A DNA stretch of 49,629 nucleotides, taken from Thermodesulfatator autotrophicus. GTDB lineage: Bacteria; Desulfobacterota; Thermodesulfobacteria; Thermodesulfobacteriales; Thermodesulfatatoraceae. Each line of letters opens with the position of its first letter. Position 1 is the first letter of the stretch. This document shows, piece after piece, positions 37,244 to 46,571 of the stretch. A program made the position numbers and the translations under genes. The notes beneath the pieces are model-generated. The model was not told the DNA's origin, ran no database searches, and was given only the letters and a program-made list of their open reading frames with translations. The stretch covers positions 1-49,629 of the forward strand of contig NZ_LSFI01000017.1 in the NCBI RefSeq assembly GCF_001642325.1. Reading direction: 5' to 3'.

Positions 37244-37475
37244 AGCTTATATCTTGATAAACACCCAGATTGGTAAAACAGCTGAAGTGGCTGAAACATT
37301 AAAAAATATGCCCGAGGTAAAAAGGCTAGACATTATTATGGGACCTTACGATATTATCGCAGAGGTAGAAACAAAAGACCACGACGAACTCTCAGACATG
37401 GTCATTAAAAAATTACAAAGCATTGATTACATCCAACATACCATGACCTGTCCGGTAATAAAAATTGAAGATTAA
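37233..37475 (+). CDS. Stand-alone Lrp/AsnC effector-binding domain
   Basis: 80 residues matching the C-terminal RAM (AsnC_trans_reg) ligand domain of Lrp-family regulators (YILINTQIGKTAEVAETL, GPYDIIAEVETKDHDEL), without a helix-turn-helix. Such small proteins bind amino acids and form oligomers; targets are unknown. GGAGG in the preceding gene serves as binding site. Its stop overlaps the kdtA stop on the other strand. Confidence 0.87.
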   Translation: MALKAYILINTQIGKTAEVAETLKNMPEVKRLDIIMGPYDIIAEVETKDHDELSDMVIKKLQSIDYIQHTMTCPVIKIED

Positions 37476-38677
37476 AAGTACTTCTCCAGAAGTGAAATGT
37501 AGTTTTCGGTAGCCCCTAAAAATTTTTTAAAGGCCTTAAATGCCAGTTCTCCCTTTTCTTGAGCCAATTTTTTTTCCTTAAAAAGTTTGTATATATCCTC
37601 AGCCAATTCCCTAGAGTTTTTCACCACCTGAGCCCCGCCCTCAGTAACCAAGGCTTTCGCTTCGTAAGAAAAATTCTCCATGTGAGGCCCAACAAGCACA
37701 GGTTTTCTAAACACCGCTGGTTCAAAGGGATTTTGGCCTCCCTTGGGGCAAAGACTTCCTCCCACAAAAGCCGCTTTTGACAGGGCATAAATGCCAAAAA
37801 GAGGGCCTATTTCATCAACTATGGTAACCAGAGCAGTATTTATAGGCTCACTGTAAAGACGAAAAGAAAGTCCTTTTTTAGATAACTGGTCCTTTATCCT
37901 GGGGATTAAAGTGAGATGCCTCGGCACTATAATAAAATGCACGTTGGGCAAAGTTCCCTTCAGAAAAAAAATAGCTTTGGCTATGGTTTCCTCTTCCCCC
38001 CGACGAACACTTCCAAAGACAAAGAGCTCTTCTGTTTGAGGGAGCTTGGAAGATATAGTGGTAAGATCAAGCTTTTTGTGTCTTTCCCAGAGAAGATCGT
38101 ATTTAGCATTTCCCATTATAGAAACTTTTTCAGGCAACGCCCCAAGCAAAAGATATCTTTTTTTCTCATCAGGACCAATAACGCCGATATGCTCAAAACT
38201 TACCAGCAATTTTTTAAGGAGAGGTTTTATAAGCCGGTAGCTTTTGAAACTACGAGCAGATAAGCGGCCATTTAACACCAAAAGCTTTGTTCCTCTAGCC
38301 CGGGCTTCACATATTAAATTTGGCCATAACTCTGTCTCTATTATAGCCAAAACTTTGGGGTTTACTGAGGAAAAGGCCTTCTTAATGAAAGAAGGGACAT
38401 CAAAGGGTGCGAGAGTTATAGCCACAGGGAGCCCTGCCAATAACTCTTGTGCTTTTTTAATCCCTGTATGGGTCTGCAAAGTTAGTAAGACCTTTACACC
38501 AGGATTCCGTTTTAAAAAGCCGGAAATAATGCTTGCCGCCACATTGGCCTCTCCTACCGAAGCAGCGTGAATCCAGAGGTCAGCCCTGGGGAGATTTCCC
38601 TGGCGGGTGGAGGGAAGGCCTCTGGCCTTTAAAAAGGGGGTAAACAGATGCCCTATTAGCCGATATGCCCTGAGCAT
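37472..38677 (-). CDS. kdtA: 3-deoxy-D-manno-octulosonic acid transferase
   Basis: 401 residues, GT-B fold family GT30. It adds Kdo to lipid A, so the organism makes LPS. WIHAASVGEANVA, ETELWPNLI, NGRLSARSFKSY, FGSVRRGEEE and a C-terminal GGSLCPKGGQNPFEPAV are family hallmarks. The N-terminus is slightly shorter than E. coli WaaA but keeps the membrane-associated helix. It overlaps rlmB by 1 base. Confidence 0.92.
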   Translation of the reverse strand: MLRAYRLIGHLFTPFLKARGLPSTRQGNLPRADLWIHAASVGEANVAASIISGFLKRNPGVKVLLTLQTHTGIKKAQELLAGLPVAITLAPFDVPSFIKKAFSSVNPKVLAIIETELWPNLICEARARGTKLLVLNGRLSARSFKSYRLIKPLLKKLLVSFEHIGVIGPDEKKRYLLLGALPEKVSIMGNAKYDLLWERHKKLDLTTISSKLPQTEELFVFGSVRRGEEETIAKAIFFLKGTLPNVHFIIVPRHLTLIPRIKDQLSKKGLSFRLYSEPINTALVTIVDEIGPLFGIYALSKAAFVGGSLCPKGGQNPFEPAVFRKPVLVGPHMENFSYEAKALVTEGGAQVVKNSRELAEDIYKLFKEKKLAQEKGELAFKAFKKFLGATENYISLLEKYF

Positions 38678-39417
38678 TACGAATGATAACGCTGCCTCTG
38701 GGTTTCAAAAAGGGCTATGGCTCCAGCCACCGCCGCGTTAAGGGAATCTATAGGTCCACGCATGGGAATAGAGGCCAGAAAATCGCACTTTTCCTTTATT
38801 GATAGGCGCAGCCCTTTTTCTTCACTACCTATTACCCATACCAAATTAAGCTTTAAGTCCAGTTGATAAATTGTACTTTGGGCCCTGGTGTCAAGCCCGG
38901 CTATCCAAAAGTTTCTTTCTTTGAGCTTTTCAAGGGTCTGTCCTAAATTCTTGGCCTGGTGGACCAAAAGATGGAAAATGGCTCCAGCCGAAGCTTTAAC
39001 CACTGTGCCGGTAATCCCTGCAGCCCTTCTTTCAGGGATAATTAAGCCGTGAGCCCCGGCTGCCACCGCGCTCCTTATTAAAGAACCCAGATTTTGCGGG
39101 TCCTGAAGACCATCTACCGCTACTATCAAGCCAAGTTCCTGGCTCTTTTTAACTTTTTCAAGGATATCTTCCAGGGAGACGTAATCAAATTCTTTAATAA
39201 TTGCCACTACCCCCTGGGTTTTAGCCTCTGGAGGAAGCCCTGAGGGTGATATTTCTTTTTTTATCTTTACTGGTATGTCATTTTTGCGGGCCTTTTCCAC
39301 TATTTGGTAAACACGGCCCTTTAATTCTTTTTTTTGAATGTAAATTTCTTTTATTCTGGCAGGTTGGGCGCGAAGAAATTCAAGAACGGGATTAATCCCC
39401 CAGATAATTTCAGCCAT
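38677..39417 (-). CDS. rlmB: 23S rRNA guanosine-2'-O-methyltransferase (SpoU/TrmH family)
   Basis: 246 residues. Small L30e-like substrate domain at 1-75 (GINPVLEFLRA), then the SPOUT knot domain with DPQNLGSLIRSA, WVIGSEEKGL and SIPMRGPIDSLNAAVA (the three family motifs). RlmB methylates G2251 of 23S rRNA in E. coli; the exact site here is inferred. Adjacent to gmk without gap. Confidence 0.88.
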   Translation of the reverse strand: MAEIIWGINPVLEFLRAQPARIKEIYIQKKELKGRVYQIVEKARKNDIPVKIKKEISPSGLPPEAKTQGVVAIIKEFDYVSLEDILEKVKKSQELGLIVAVDGLQDPQNLGSLIRSAVAAGAHGLIIPERRAAGITGTVVKASAGAIFHLLVHQAKNLGQTLEKLKERNFWIAGLDTRAQSTIYQLDLKLNLVWVIGSEEKGLRLSIKEKCDFLASIPMRGPIDSLNAAVAGAIALFETQRQRYHS

Positions 39418-40020
39418 CTAAAAGAACCTCATGATAAGGTCACTTCGGCGGAAAGTGCGCTGCCTTTCGGCCTTTAATATAGAGTAGAGTTTATCAAGAG
39501 CGTCTTCTAAGACATCATTTACAACTAAATAGTCAAAGGCCTGGGCCTTGGCTATCTCTTCCTTAGCTGCAGAAAGCCTTATTTCAAGTTCTCTCTGGTC
39601 TTCAGTGCCACGTTTTTTAAGACGCCTTTCAAGCTCTTCAAAAGAAGGGGGCAAAACGAAAACCAACACCGCTTCGCGGCCAAGCTTCTCCCTAATCTGA
39701 AAAGCTCCCTGGACATCTATATCAAGTAAAACGTCTTTTCCCGATGAGACAGCCTCTTTCACCTGTTCAAGAGAAGTGCCGTAGTAATTACCGTGAACTT
39801 CAGCCCACTCCAGAAAAACTTCTTCTTTTATCATTTTTTGAAAGGTATCTCTGTCAACAAAGAAATAATCAAAGCCGTTTTTTTCGTTAGGACGTGGAGG
39901 CCTGGTAGTATAAGAAATAGAAAAAGAAATTTCTGGGTCAAGAGAAAGTAATCGCCGACAAAGGGTAGTTTTGCCGGCCCCAGAAGGGGCCGAAACCACT
40001 AAGACTAAACCTTTTCTCAT
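39418..40020 (-). CDS. gmk: Guanylate kinase
   Basis: 200 residues. It phosphorylates GMP to GDP. P-loop SAPSGAGKTT near 10-19, SISYTTRPPRPNEKNGFDYFFV, and LLDIDVQGAFQ are diagnostic. Lies 2 bases after remA, a common neighbour. Confidence 0.96.
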   Translation of the reverse strand: MRKGLVLVVSAPSGAGKTTLCRRLLSLDPEISFSISYTTRPPRPNEKNGFDYFFVDRDTFQKMIKEEVFLEWAEVHGNYYGTSLEQVKEAVSSGKDVLLDIDVQGAFQIREKLGREAVLVFVLPPSFEELERRLKKRGTEDQRELEIRLSAAKEEIAKAQAFDYLVVNDVLEDALDKLYSILKAERQRTFRRSDLIMRFF

Positions 40021-40022
40021 AG

Positions 40023-40328
40023 TTATTTACCAGAGCCTTTGCTTTCGCACTCTTCGCCGTCTTCATGGTTAACTTTAAGTAAATCAGAGGCAAGACGCTG
40101 GGAAATGGTCTCTGCCTGAATAGCAGAAAGGATGACGTGATTACTGTCAGTAATAATGATGGAGCGAGTTCTGCGGCCCTGGGTGGCATCAATAAGACGT
40201 TTTGACTCACGGGCTTCTTCACGAAGCCTTTTCATGGGAGCAGAATTGGGGTTAACTATAGCGATAATGCGTTCCGCTACCACGGAATTACCAAACCCAA
40301 TGTTCAATAGACGGCATTTACAGCTCAT
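40023..40328 (-). CDS. remA: RemA/DUF370 family protein
   Basis: 101 residues. Core [32 protein letters not shown] and [19 protein letters not shown] match DUF370/RemA, a DNA-binding oligomer that controls biofilm genes in Bacillus; its role in Gram-negatives is not established. GGAGG precedes the ATG. The yicC-remA-gmk order is widely conserved. Confidence 0.88.
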   Translation of the reverse strand: MSCKCRLLNIGFGNSVVAERIIAIVNPNSAPMKRLREEARESKRLIDATQGRRTRSIIITDSNHVILSAIQAETISQRLASDLLKVNHEDGEECESKGSGK

Positions 40329-40414
40329 AACTGTTCCTCCAAAATTTTCTAAATTTCGCCAGAAATTTTAACCAAACACCTAAAAAATGTCAACATATGA
40401 AAATTTTACTTAAA

Positions 40415-41296
40415 TTATTCGATATTTTGAAGCTGTTCACGTATTTTCTCTAGGGAGCATTTCACCTCCACTGCCAGCTGGGATATCTCGGCGTTAGCAG
40501 CTTTGTTAGAAAGAGTATTTATTTCACGGAACATTTCCTGAACCAAAAAGTCCAGTTTACGACCATGGGGGCCGGGCTCTTCCAGGGTCTTTAAAAACTG
40601 TTTCAGGTGACTTTTTAGGCGATCTAGCTCTTCGGTAAAGTCTGTCCTGTCGGCAAGTATTACTACCTCCTGGTGCAGGCGTAAGGGGTCAAGCTCTTTG
40701 TCCGAAAGAAGTTTTTTAATACGTTCTTCAAGACGTTCTTTAGCCATTAAAAAGGCCTCTTCGCGTTTTTCTTCTATTTTTTTCAAGAGGCCTTCTAGCT
40801 TTGAAAGCTGTTCTCTAATAACCCTTTCCAAGAATGTCCCTTCTTCTCTTCTCATATTAGCCAGCTGGTCAAGGGCCTGGTTTAAAGCCGGGGCTAGCTC
40901 GTTCCAGAGGGTTTCAAGGTCTTCCTCGGCTTCTAAGGCCTGAAATACCTCTCGCATACGTAGCAAATCCCTGGTTTCTACCTCACCACTTAACCCCAAA
41001 GCTACTTTTAAGTAGCGCAGGCCTTCTACGTATTGACGGGCAAGGGTCTCATTAAAGCTTAAACTCTGGGCTGCCGGCGGACTTCCCACCAGTTGCACGT
41101 ATATATCAAATCTTCCCCTCAAAAACTTTTCTCTGACAGCTCTTCTCACCCTTTCTTCAAGGGCCTGGTAACGCCTGGGAAGTTTGGCCACTATTTCTAG
41201 AAAACGATGATTCACACTTTTTATTTCCACGCGAAGGGACCAGGTGTCTCTTATCTCTTCAGCTCGGCCAAAGCCTGTCATACTTTTCAAACTCAT
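40415..41296 (-). CDS. yicC: YicC/YloC-family endoribonuclease
   Basis: 293 residues. N-terminal SMTGFGRAE and SVNHRFLEI, C-terminal DFLVQEMFREINTLSNKA mark YicC, an endoribonuclease family. A long helical region lies between. It is upstream of remA-gmk with an 86-base AT-rich gap that could contain a promoter for remA; I see no clear terminator. Confidence 0.93.
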   Translation of the reverse strand: MSLKSMTGFGRAEEIRDTWSLRVEIKSVNHRFLEIVAKLPRRYQALEERVRRAVREKFLRGRFDIYVQLVGSPPAAQSLSFNETLARQYVEGLRYLKVALGLSGEVETRDLLRMREVFQALEAEEDLETLWNELAPALNQALDQLANMRREEGTFLERVIREQLSKLEGLLKKIEEKREEAFLMAKERLEERIKKLLSDKELDPLRLHQEVVILADRTDFTEELDRLKSHLKQFLKTLEEPGPHGRKLDFLVQEMFREINTLSNKAANAEISQLAVEVKCSLEKIREQLQNIE

Positions 41297-41351
41297 TATT
41301 TTCCTCCTTTTCTCCCTTTTGAGGCTTCCATTTTAATGGTAAATAAGCACT

Positions 41352-41912
41352 ATGCGATATCTACGTTCTAAAAGGCCTGACCCTACACGTCTTATAGAAG
41401 AAAAAATAGACACTGCCAAAGAAATTTTTATAGTCTGGGGTGATAGATTACTTAAAGACCCAGAGATTGCTCCCCTTCTTCCTAAATATGTAAAAGCGGT
41501 GGAAAACTCTAACCAGGCCATGGAAGAAGCGGGAACTTTCCACGAATGTTATGTGTGCACTGTTCTTGAGGGTAAAGGGTGTTGCAAAATCGGCCTTGAA
41601 AATGAATGCACGGTCTTAATTCTGCTCTTAAACCTTATGCTTGGAGAGGATTTTCCTGAAGAAAGAGAGGTCCCCGGGAGATGTTTTTTTGTAGGGCCAA
41701 GAGGGTGCAAAATTTTGGCCCGCCCCATGTTGTGCAGAGATTATTTTTGCCTTAGACATCTAAATATGCTCTCTGACAAAGAAATGGCCCATATAACCCA
41801 GGTCTTAAACGAAGAACTAACCCTTTTACATCGTCTAACTTCACTTATACGTGAAAGGCTGGAAGACTGGACAGGAAAGTTCCTGTTAGAATACGACCTT
41901 ACTGGTTATTAG
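41352..41912 (+). CDS. Cysteine-rich protein, YkgJ-like metal-binding candidate
   Basis: 186 residues with cysteines at 66, 69, 77, 78, 86, 111, 119, 128 and 133 (HECYVC, GKGCCK, RCFFVGPRGC, LCRDYFC). The C-x2-C, CC and downstream pairs recall the zinc/iron-chelating YkgJ family, but spacing differs, so I call it only a candidate. No signal peptide. Nine bases before pal; its operon partners are all envelope genes. Function unknown. Confidence 0.65.
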   Translation: MRYLRSKRPDPTRLIEEKIDTAKEIFIVWGDRLLKDPEIAPLLPKYVKAVENSNQAMEEAGTFHECYVCTVLEGKGCCKIGLENECTVLILLLNLMLGEDFPEEREVPGRCFFVGPRGCKILARPMLCRDYFCLRHLNMLSDKEMAHITQVLNEELTLLHRLTSLIRERLEDWTGKFLLEYDLTGY

Positions 41913-41920
41913 GAGGTTCT

Positions 41921-42562
41921 ATGAAAAGGCTAAATTTATTAATTCTTCTGTTGGCAGGCTTGTTTATTTTTTCTTGTGCAAAAAAAGAGATACCTACAGG
42001 CATTGAAGAAGAAGCGCCACCACCTCCTGCCGTAAAAGAAGAGCCCCACCCTGCAGTAATACCCTCTGAAGAAGCCCAACTTCCTCCTGAAGAGTCGGCC
42101 AAGCCCTCAGAACCACCTCTTTTTGAAGAAGTAGGCCTTGAGCCTCAAAGCCCAGAGTGGATAGATGCCCACCGTGAAGAACTTTTAATCTATGGGCGCA
42201 GCACCAGGCCTTTTAAGGCTATCTTTTTTGATTTTGATTCCTATTACATTCGTGAGGACATGAAAAGCCGTTTGCAGGAAAATGCCCGCTTTCTCCTGGA
42301 AAATCCAGAAATAAAAGTAGAACTTCAAGGGAATTGTGATGAGCGCGGCTCAAGCGAATATAACCTGGCCCTTGGAGAAAGAAGGGCCCTTGCGGTTAAA
42401 CGTTACCTGGTAAATCTCGGTATTTCTCCTGATAGGCTAATCACCGTTAGTTTTGGCGAAGAAAGGCCCCTTGACCCCAGACATAACGAAGAAGCCTGGG
42501 CGCTTAACCGACGGGTGGATTTTGTGATAATTAAAAATAACTCAAATATTAAAACAGATTAG
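41921..42562 (+). CDS. pal: Peptidoglycan-associated lipoprotein Pal
   Basis: 213 residues. Lipoprotein signal with lipidated cysteine in FIFSC (C19), a Pro/Glu-rich spacer (about 20-65), and an OmpA-like peptidoglycan-binding domain (about 100-210) bearing GNCDERGSSEYNLALGERRA, the Pal signature. It ties the outer membrane to peptidoglycan in the Tol-Pal system; no tol genes are nearby. AGGAGG precedes the ATG. Confidence 0.94.
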   Translation: MKRLNLLILLLAGLFIFSCAKKEIPTGIEEEAPPPPAVKEEPHPAVIPSEEAQLPPEESAKPSEPPLFEEVGLEPQSPEWIDAHREELLIYGRSTRPFKAIFFDFDSYYIREDMKSRLQENARFLLENPEIKVELQGNCDERGSSEYNLALGERRALAVKRYLVNLGISPDRLITVSFGEERPLDPRHNEEAWALNRRVDFVIIKNNSNIKTD

Positions 42563-42570
42563 GAGGTTTT

Positions 42571-43098
42571 ATGAAAAGATTAGCAGTTTTGATGATTTTT
42601 GGAATCTTCATTTTTAGTGCAGTTAGTTGGGCTGGAGAATTAAAAATTGGAGTAGTAGATATACAAACGGTAGTTAGAAGTTCTCAGGCTGGCCAGGAAG
42701 CCCTTAAAAAACTTCAGGCCAAATTTGAAATACTAAGGGCCAAACTCCAGAAAAAAGAAGAGGAAATACGTAATTTTAAGGCTGAACTGGAAAAGAAAGC
42801 ACCTCTTCTATCTCCAGAGGCCCGCAAAGAAAAAGAAAGAGAATACCAAAAAATGCTAAGAGAATATCAGGCCGCCAGAGAAGACGCTCAATTTGAAATG
42901 AAACAGGAAGAAGAAAAGGCCTTAAAGCCCATCATGCAGGATCTGGACAAAATTATTAAAGATATGGCCCAAAAAGAAGGCTATGACCTTATCCTTGAAA
43001 AGAGAATGCCTGGACTTTACTGGGCTGCTAAAGAAATAGACATAACCCAGCATTTAATTGAACTTTACGACAAATATTGGACCTCCCAGAAAAAATAA
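42571..43098 (+). CDS. OmpH/Skp-family periplasmic chaperone
   Basis: 175 residues. Signal peptide 1-21 (cleavage after SWA), KIGVVDIQTVVRSSQAGQEA, then a long charged coiled coil (about 45-120) and a C-terminal DLILEKRMPGLYWAAKEIDIT. Skp holds unfolded outer-membrane proteins. AGGAGG precedes the ATG; the stop overlaps the glk start (TAATG). Confidence 0.9.
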   Translation: MKRLAVLMIFGIFIFSAVSWAGELKIGVVDIQTVVRSSQAGQEALKKLQAKFEILRAKLQKKEEEIRNFKAELEKKAPLLSPEARKEKEREYQKMLREYQAAREDAQFEMKQEEEKALKPIMQDLDKIIKDMAQKEGYDLILEKRMPGLYWAAKEIDITQHLIELYDKYWTSQKK

Positions 43099-44081
43099 TG
43101 ATTTTGGCGGGAGATATAGGCGGGACCAAGACCTTACTGGCTATTTATGAGCTAACTGGCCCCGCCAGGCCCAAAAAAATGCGCTTATTTTCCACCAAAA
43201 GTTTTTCCAGCATAAAAACTCTCTTAAACACATATATTTCAGAAATTAAGATTAGACCTACCTGTATTTCTCTGGGAGTGGCTGGCCCGGTAATAAAAGG
43301 CCAGGTAAACATGGTAAACGTAGGCTGGCGTTTCACCGTAAAAGACCTGAAAAGAAAATTCAATTTATCCCGGGTGTTTTTACTAAATGACCTTGAAGCT
43401 CTGGCCTATTCCCTTCCTTTTCTTTCTAAAAAACATTTTATCCCTATCAAATCCGGCCGGGTTGATAAAAAGGGAAACCTGGCAATTATTGCTGCAGGCA
43501 CAGGCCTTGGCGAAGCGTTGTTAATCAGAAAGGAGGGCTCTAATTTTCCAGTAGCCACGGAGGGTGGACACGCGGATTTTGCCCCCTGGAATGAACTTAC
43601 CTATAGGCTTCACGCCCATCTTTCCCAAAAATTTGGCCATGTGAGCTGGGAAAGAGTAGCTTCAGGCCCAGGTATTGAAAACATTTATGAATTTCTCTGT
43701 AAAGAAGAAGGTCTTAGCCCGGGTCTTTCTTCGGCCAAAGAAATCGGCCAGGCCGGCCTTACAGGGAAAGACCCCCTGGCAGAAAAGGCCCTTGAACTAT
43801 TTTTTTACGCCTACGGTGCTGAGGCTGGCAATCTGGCTCTTAAAAGCCTTGCTACTGGAGGGGTTTTTATAGGCGGAGGGATTGCTCCCAAGCTTTTATC
43901 CTTTTTTGAAAGAGGAATTTTTGAGGAAGCTTTTTTAGCCAAAGGAAGGCATAAAACATTTCTTGAAAATATTCCCATCTGGCTGGTTAACCATCCTTAC
44001 TCTGTGCTTCAAGGCGCGGCCCTATGGGCAAAACACCAATTAATAAAAGCACAAGGAAGAGGTAATGAATTTTTTAGCTAG
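43098..44081 (+). CDS. glk: Glucokinase (bacterial Glk family)
   Basis: 327 residues. ATP motif GDIGGTKTLLA at 5-15, GVAGPV, LNDLEALAYSLP, AAGTGLGEALL, EGGHADFAPW and SGPGIENIYEF are hallmarks of the Glk (PF02685) family. It phosphorylates glucose to glucose-6-phosphate. The ATG overlaps the ompH stop by 1 base; a TTG seven codons earlier is rejected. Its 3' end overlaps the next gene by 17 bases. Confidence 0.92.
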   Translation: MILAGDIGGTKTLLAIYELTGPARPKKMRLFSTKSFSSIKTLLNTYISEIKIRPTCISLGVAGPVIKGQVNMVNVGWRFTVKDLKRKFNLSRVFLLNDLEALAYSLPFLSKKHFIPIKSGRVDKKGNLAIIAAGTGLGEALLIRKEGSNFPVATEGGHADFAPWNELTYRLHAHLSQKFGHVSWERVASGPGIENIYEFLCKEEGLSPGLSSAKEIGQAGLTGKDPLAEKALELFFYAYGAEAGNLALKSLATGGVFIGGGIAPKLLSFFERGIFEEAFLAKGRHKTFLENIPIWLVNHPYSVLQGAALWAKHQLIKAQGRGNEFFS

Positions 44082-44403
44082 TACACTTTTATGGCTGGCC
44101 TATCTCCTTTTAGCCGCTCACTTTTGGCGCCATGCCCAGATAGAATTGGCCTTAATCCTCACTTTGTTGCCCTTTTCATTAATAATAAAAAAATGGCCAG
44201 TCCGCTTGATTTTAAGCCTGGGGCTTCTAATTGGAGTAGCACTTTGGGTTAAGACATTTTATTACCTAAAAATATTTTACGCGGTACATAATCTACCTTT
44301 TTTAAAAACTGGTTTTATTTTGGGTGGAGTGATTGCTTTAACTTTATTAGCCTCGTTGTTTAACATATACCAAGCTCTCAAGCACAGATCTTCTCAAACC
44401 TAG
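44065..44403 (+). CDS. Small integral membrane protein, unknown
   Basis: 112 residues, almost entirely hydrophobic with four predicted membrane helices (about 5-20, 26-42, 48-66, 82-103). No recognised family. It overlaps glk by 17 bases and is directly followed by murJ. A role with MurJ or the envelope is conceivable but not shown. Confidence 0.7.
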   Translation: MNFLASTLLWLAYLLLAAHFWRHAQIELALILTLLPFSLIIKKWPVRLILSLGLLIGVALWVKTFYYLKIFYAVHNLPFLKTGFILGGVIALTLLASLFNIYQALKHRSSQT

Positions 44404-45975
44404 ATGCCTCAAGAACAACAAACCTTTAAGAAAATAGCCTCAGGTGCACGAGCCGTAACCATAGCCGTGTTACTAAGCCGCCTCCTTGGTTTAGTGCGTG
44501 AACAAGTTTTGGCGGGTTTTTTTGGCGCCGGGCTCCAGATGGATGCCTACGTGGTGGCCTACCGTATTCCCAACCTATTAAGAGACCTTCTGGCTGAAGG
44601 GGCTCTTGCCACCGCCTTTGTTACTGTCTTTACCCAGCACAAAGAAAAATATGGCCTTGAAAAAACCTGGCGCCTGGCAGGAAAGGCTCTGGGAACGGTC
44701 CTTATCCTGGTTGTTTTCTTAGTAATTCTGGGAGAGATCTTTACACCTTATCTTGTGGCCTTACTGGCTCCCGGTTTTAAGGCCAATCCTTACAAATTTG
44801 AGTTAGCCACTTTTCTTACCCGTATTATGTTCCCTTTCCTGGCCTTAATTAGTGTTTCCGCAGTAATTGCCGGCATGTTAAACGCCCTTGGCACTTTCTT
44901 TTTACCAGCGGCTTCCTCAGCTGTTTTTAACCTGGTTTCTATTTTAACGGGAATTAGTCTCTATTTTGTTTTCACCAACGCAGGAAATACCCCCATTGTC
45001 GCCATGGCTATCGGGGTGGTGATAGGGGGAGCGGCCCAGGTTGGTGTGCAAATACCTGCTCTCTGGCAAAAAGGTTTTCGTTTTAAACTTTCTTTTGCTC
45101 CTAAGGACCCTTATGTCAGACAAATATTTAAGCTTATGGCCCCAGCGGTAATAGGCCTTTCAGCGGTGCAGTTAAATATTTTTATCAACACTTACTTTGC
45201 CTCTTTATGTGAAGAAGGCTCGCTTTCCTGGCTTTCTTATGCTTTCAGGCTCATGTATGTACCTCTGGGGCTTTTTGGAGTAGCACTGGCCACCGCTATT
45301 CTTCCCGTAGTTTCAGCACAGGCTGCCCAAAAAGATTTAACACGCCTTCGTTCTACTTATTTTTCAGCGGTGCTTATGGCCCAATCTCTAGCCCTTCCTT
45401 CTGCCGTGGGCCTTATTATTCTGGCTCAACCAATTGTCAAAGTGATTTTTGAACGTGGAAAATTTGGCCCAGAAGACACCTTAGCCACCGCCACCGCCCT
45501 TTGTCTCTTCTCTCTTTCTCTTCCGGCTTATGCTCTCACCAAGGTCACAGCGCCTCTCTTTTACGCCCTGCATAGACCTAAAATTCCCATGCTTTCAAGC
45601 TTTCTTTCTGTGGGGGTAAACCTTTTTACCGTGGTAAGCCTAATTAAATCTCTTGGCTTTAAGGCGGTAGCTTTAGGCATGAGCCTTGGTATAGTGGCCC
45701 AGGCCCTATTCCAGCTATTTGTTCTTGTTAGAACCCTAAAGGGGATAAACTATTATGGAATAATAAATGGCTTAAGCCGTATTCTTATAGCTACCACCGG
45801 CCTGGGACTGCTCGCTTTTTACGGGGCAAAGCATATTGAAAACCTTTCTGGGCCAAATTTTGTTTTTGGCCTTTTGGGCTTGATCAGCCTCTGTGCTGCC
45901 TTTTATTTTAGCCTAATAAAGCTCCTTGGCCCTGAAGAAGGTCTTTATCTCTTTAAACTTCGCCCTAGGCGGTAA
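44404..45975 (+). CDS. murJ: Lipid II flippase MurJ
   Basis: 523 residues with about 14 membrane helices. SRLLGLVREQVLAGFFGAG, DAYVVAYRIPNLLRDLLAEGALATAFV and YVPLGLFGVALATAILP are the MurJ/MviN signature. It moves peptidoglycan precursor across the inner membrane. The 3' end overlaps iorB (other strand) by 11 bases. Confidence 0.95.
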   Translation: MPQEQQTFKKIASGARAVTIAVLLSRLLGLVREQVLAGFFGAGLQMDAYVVAYRIPNLLRDLLAEGALATAFVTVFTQHKEKYGLEKTWRLAGKALGTVLILVVFLVILGEIFTPYLVALLAPGFKANPYKFELATFLTRIMFPFLALISVSAVIAGMLNALGTFFLPAASSAVFNLVSILTGISLYFVFTNAGNTPIVAMAIGVVIGGAAQVGVQIPALWQKGFRFKLSFAPKDPYVRQIFKLMAPAVIGLSAVQLNIFINTYFASLCEEGSLSWLSYAFRLMYVPLGLFGVALATAILPVVSAQAAQKDLTRLRSTYFSAVLMAQSLALPSAVGLIILAQPIVKVIFERGKFGPEDTLATATALCLFSLSLPAYALTKVTAPLFYALHRPKIPMLSSFLSVGVNLFTVVSLIKSLGFKAVALGMSLGIVAQALFQLFVLVRTLKGINYYGIINGLSRILIATTGLGLLAFYGAKHIENLSGPNFVFGLLGLISLCAAFYFSLIKLLGPEEGLYLFKLRPRR

Positions 45976-46555
45976 CCGCGTTAAAACCCAGCTCAAAGGC
46001 CTTAAGGTTGGCTTCCAAAAACTGGGGCTTAACTGTGCTTTTAATAGCTTCAACCATATCTTCTTTACTGAAAGGTAAAATCCCGGTTCCTGTCAAGGCC
46101 CCAAGGGTTACCACGTTTAAAGCCCGGCTGGTACCAGCCTCTCTGGCAAGTTGTTCTCCTGGGAAGAGATAAACTTTATTAAAAAGCTCTTTCAGTTTTT
46201 CAAAAAGAGGTGGAAGCTCTGGGTATTTAGCAAAGCCATCTTTTACAATTTGAGGGACAACCGGGTCTGTGCTTGAAACAATTACCGTCCCTTTACGGGT
46301 GCGAGGGAGCGCTCTTAAAGTCTCTACTGGTTCAAGCCCTACCAGCACATCTGCCTCGCCTTTGGCAATAAGAGGACTTTTTATTCCCCCCATAACAATG
46401 TTTGTTTCAACTACACCACCACGCTGGGCCATACCATGAACTTCTGACATAGCTACTGGAATATCAGCCTTGAGGCAGGCTTCCCCTAAAATTTTAGAAA
46501 AAAGAAGTATCCCCTGCCCTCCTACTCCCACGGTTAAAATACGAAGTTTTTTCAT
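45965..46555 (-). CDS. iorB: Indolepyruvate ferredoxin oxidoreductase, beta subunit
   Basis: 196 residues. Gamma-type domain of 2-oxoacid oxidoreductases: ILTVGVGGQGILLFSKILG, MSEVHGMAQRGGVVETNIVMG and ADVLVGLEPVETLRAL. With IorA it oxidatively decarboxylates aryl pyruvates from aromatic amino acids to aryl-acetyl-CoA, reducing ferredoxin. I chose the ATG at 46555 because GGGAGG precedes it. It lies 16 bases after iorA. Confidence 0.92.
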   Translation of the reverse strand: MKKLRILTVGVGGQGILLFSKILGEACLKADIPVAMSEVHGMAQRGGVVETNIVMGGIKSPLIAKGEADVLVGLEPVETLRALPRTRKGTVIVSSTDPVVPQIVKDGFAKYPELPPLFEKLKELFNKVYLFPGEQLAREAGTSRALNVVTLGALTGTGILPFSKEDMVEAIKSTVKPQFLEANLKAFELGFNAVTA

Positions 46556-46571
46556 GCGTGTCCTCCCGCAG

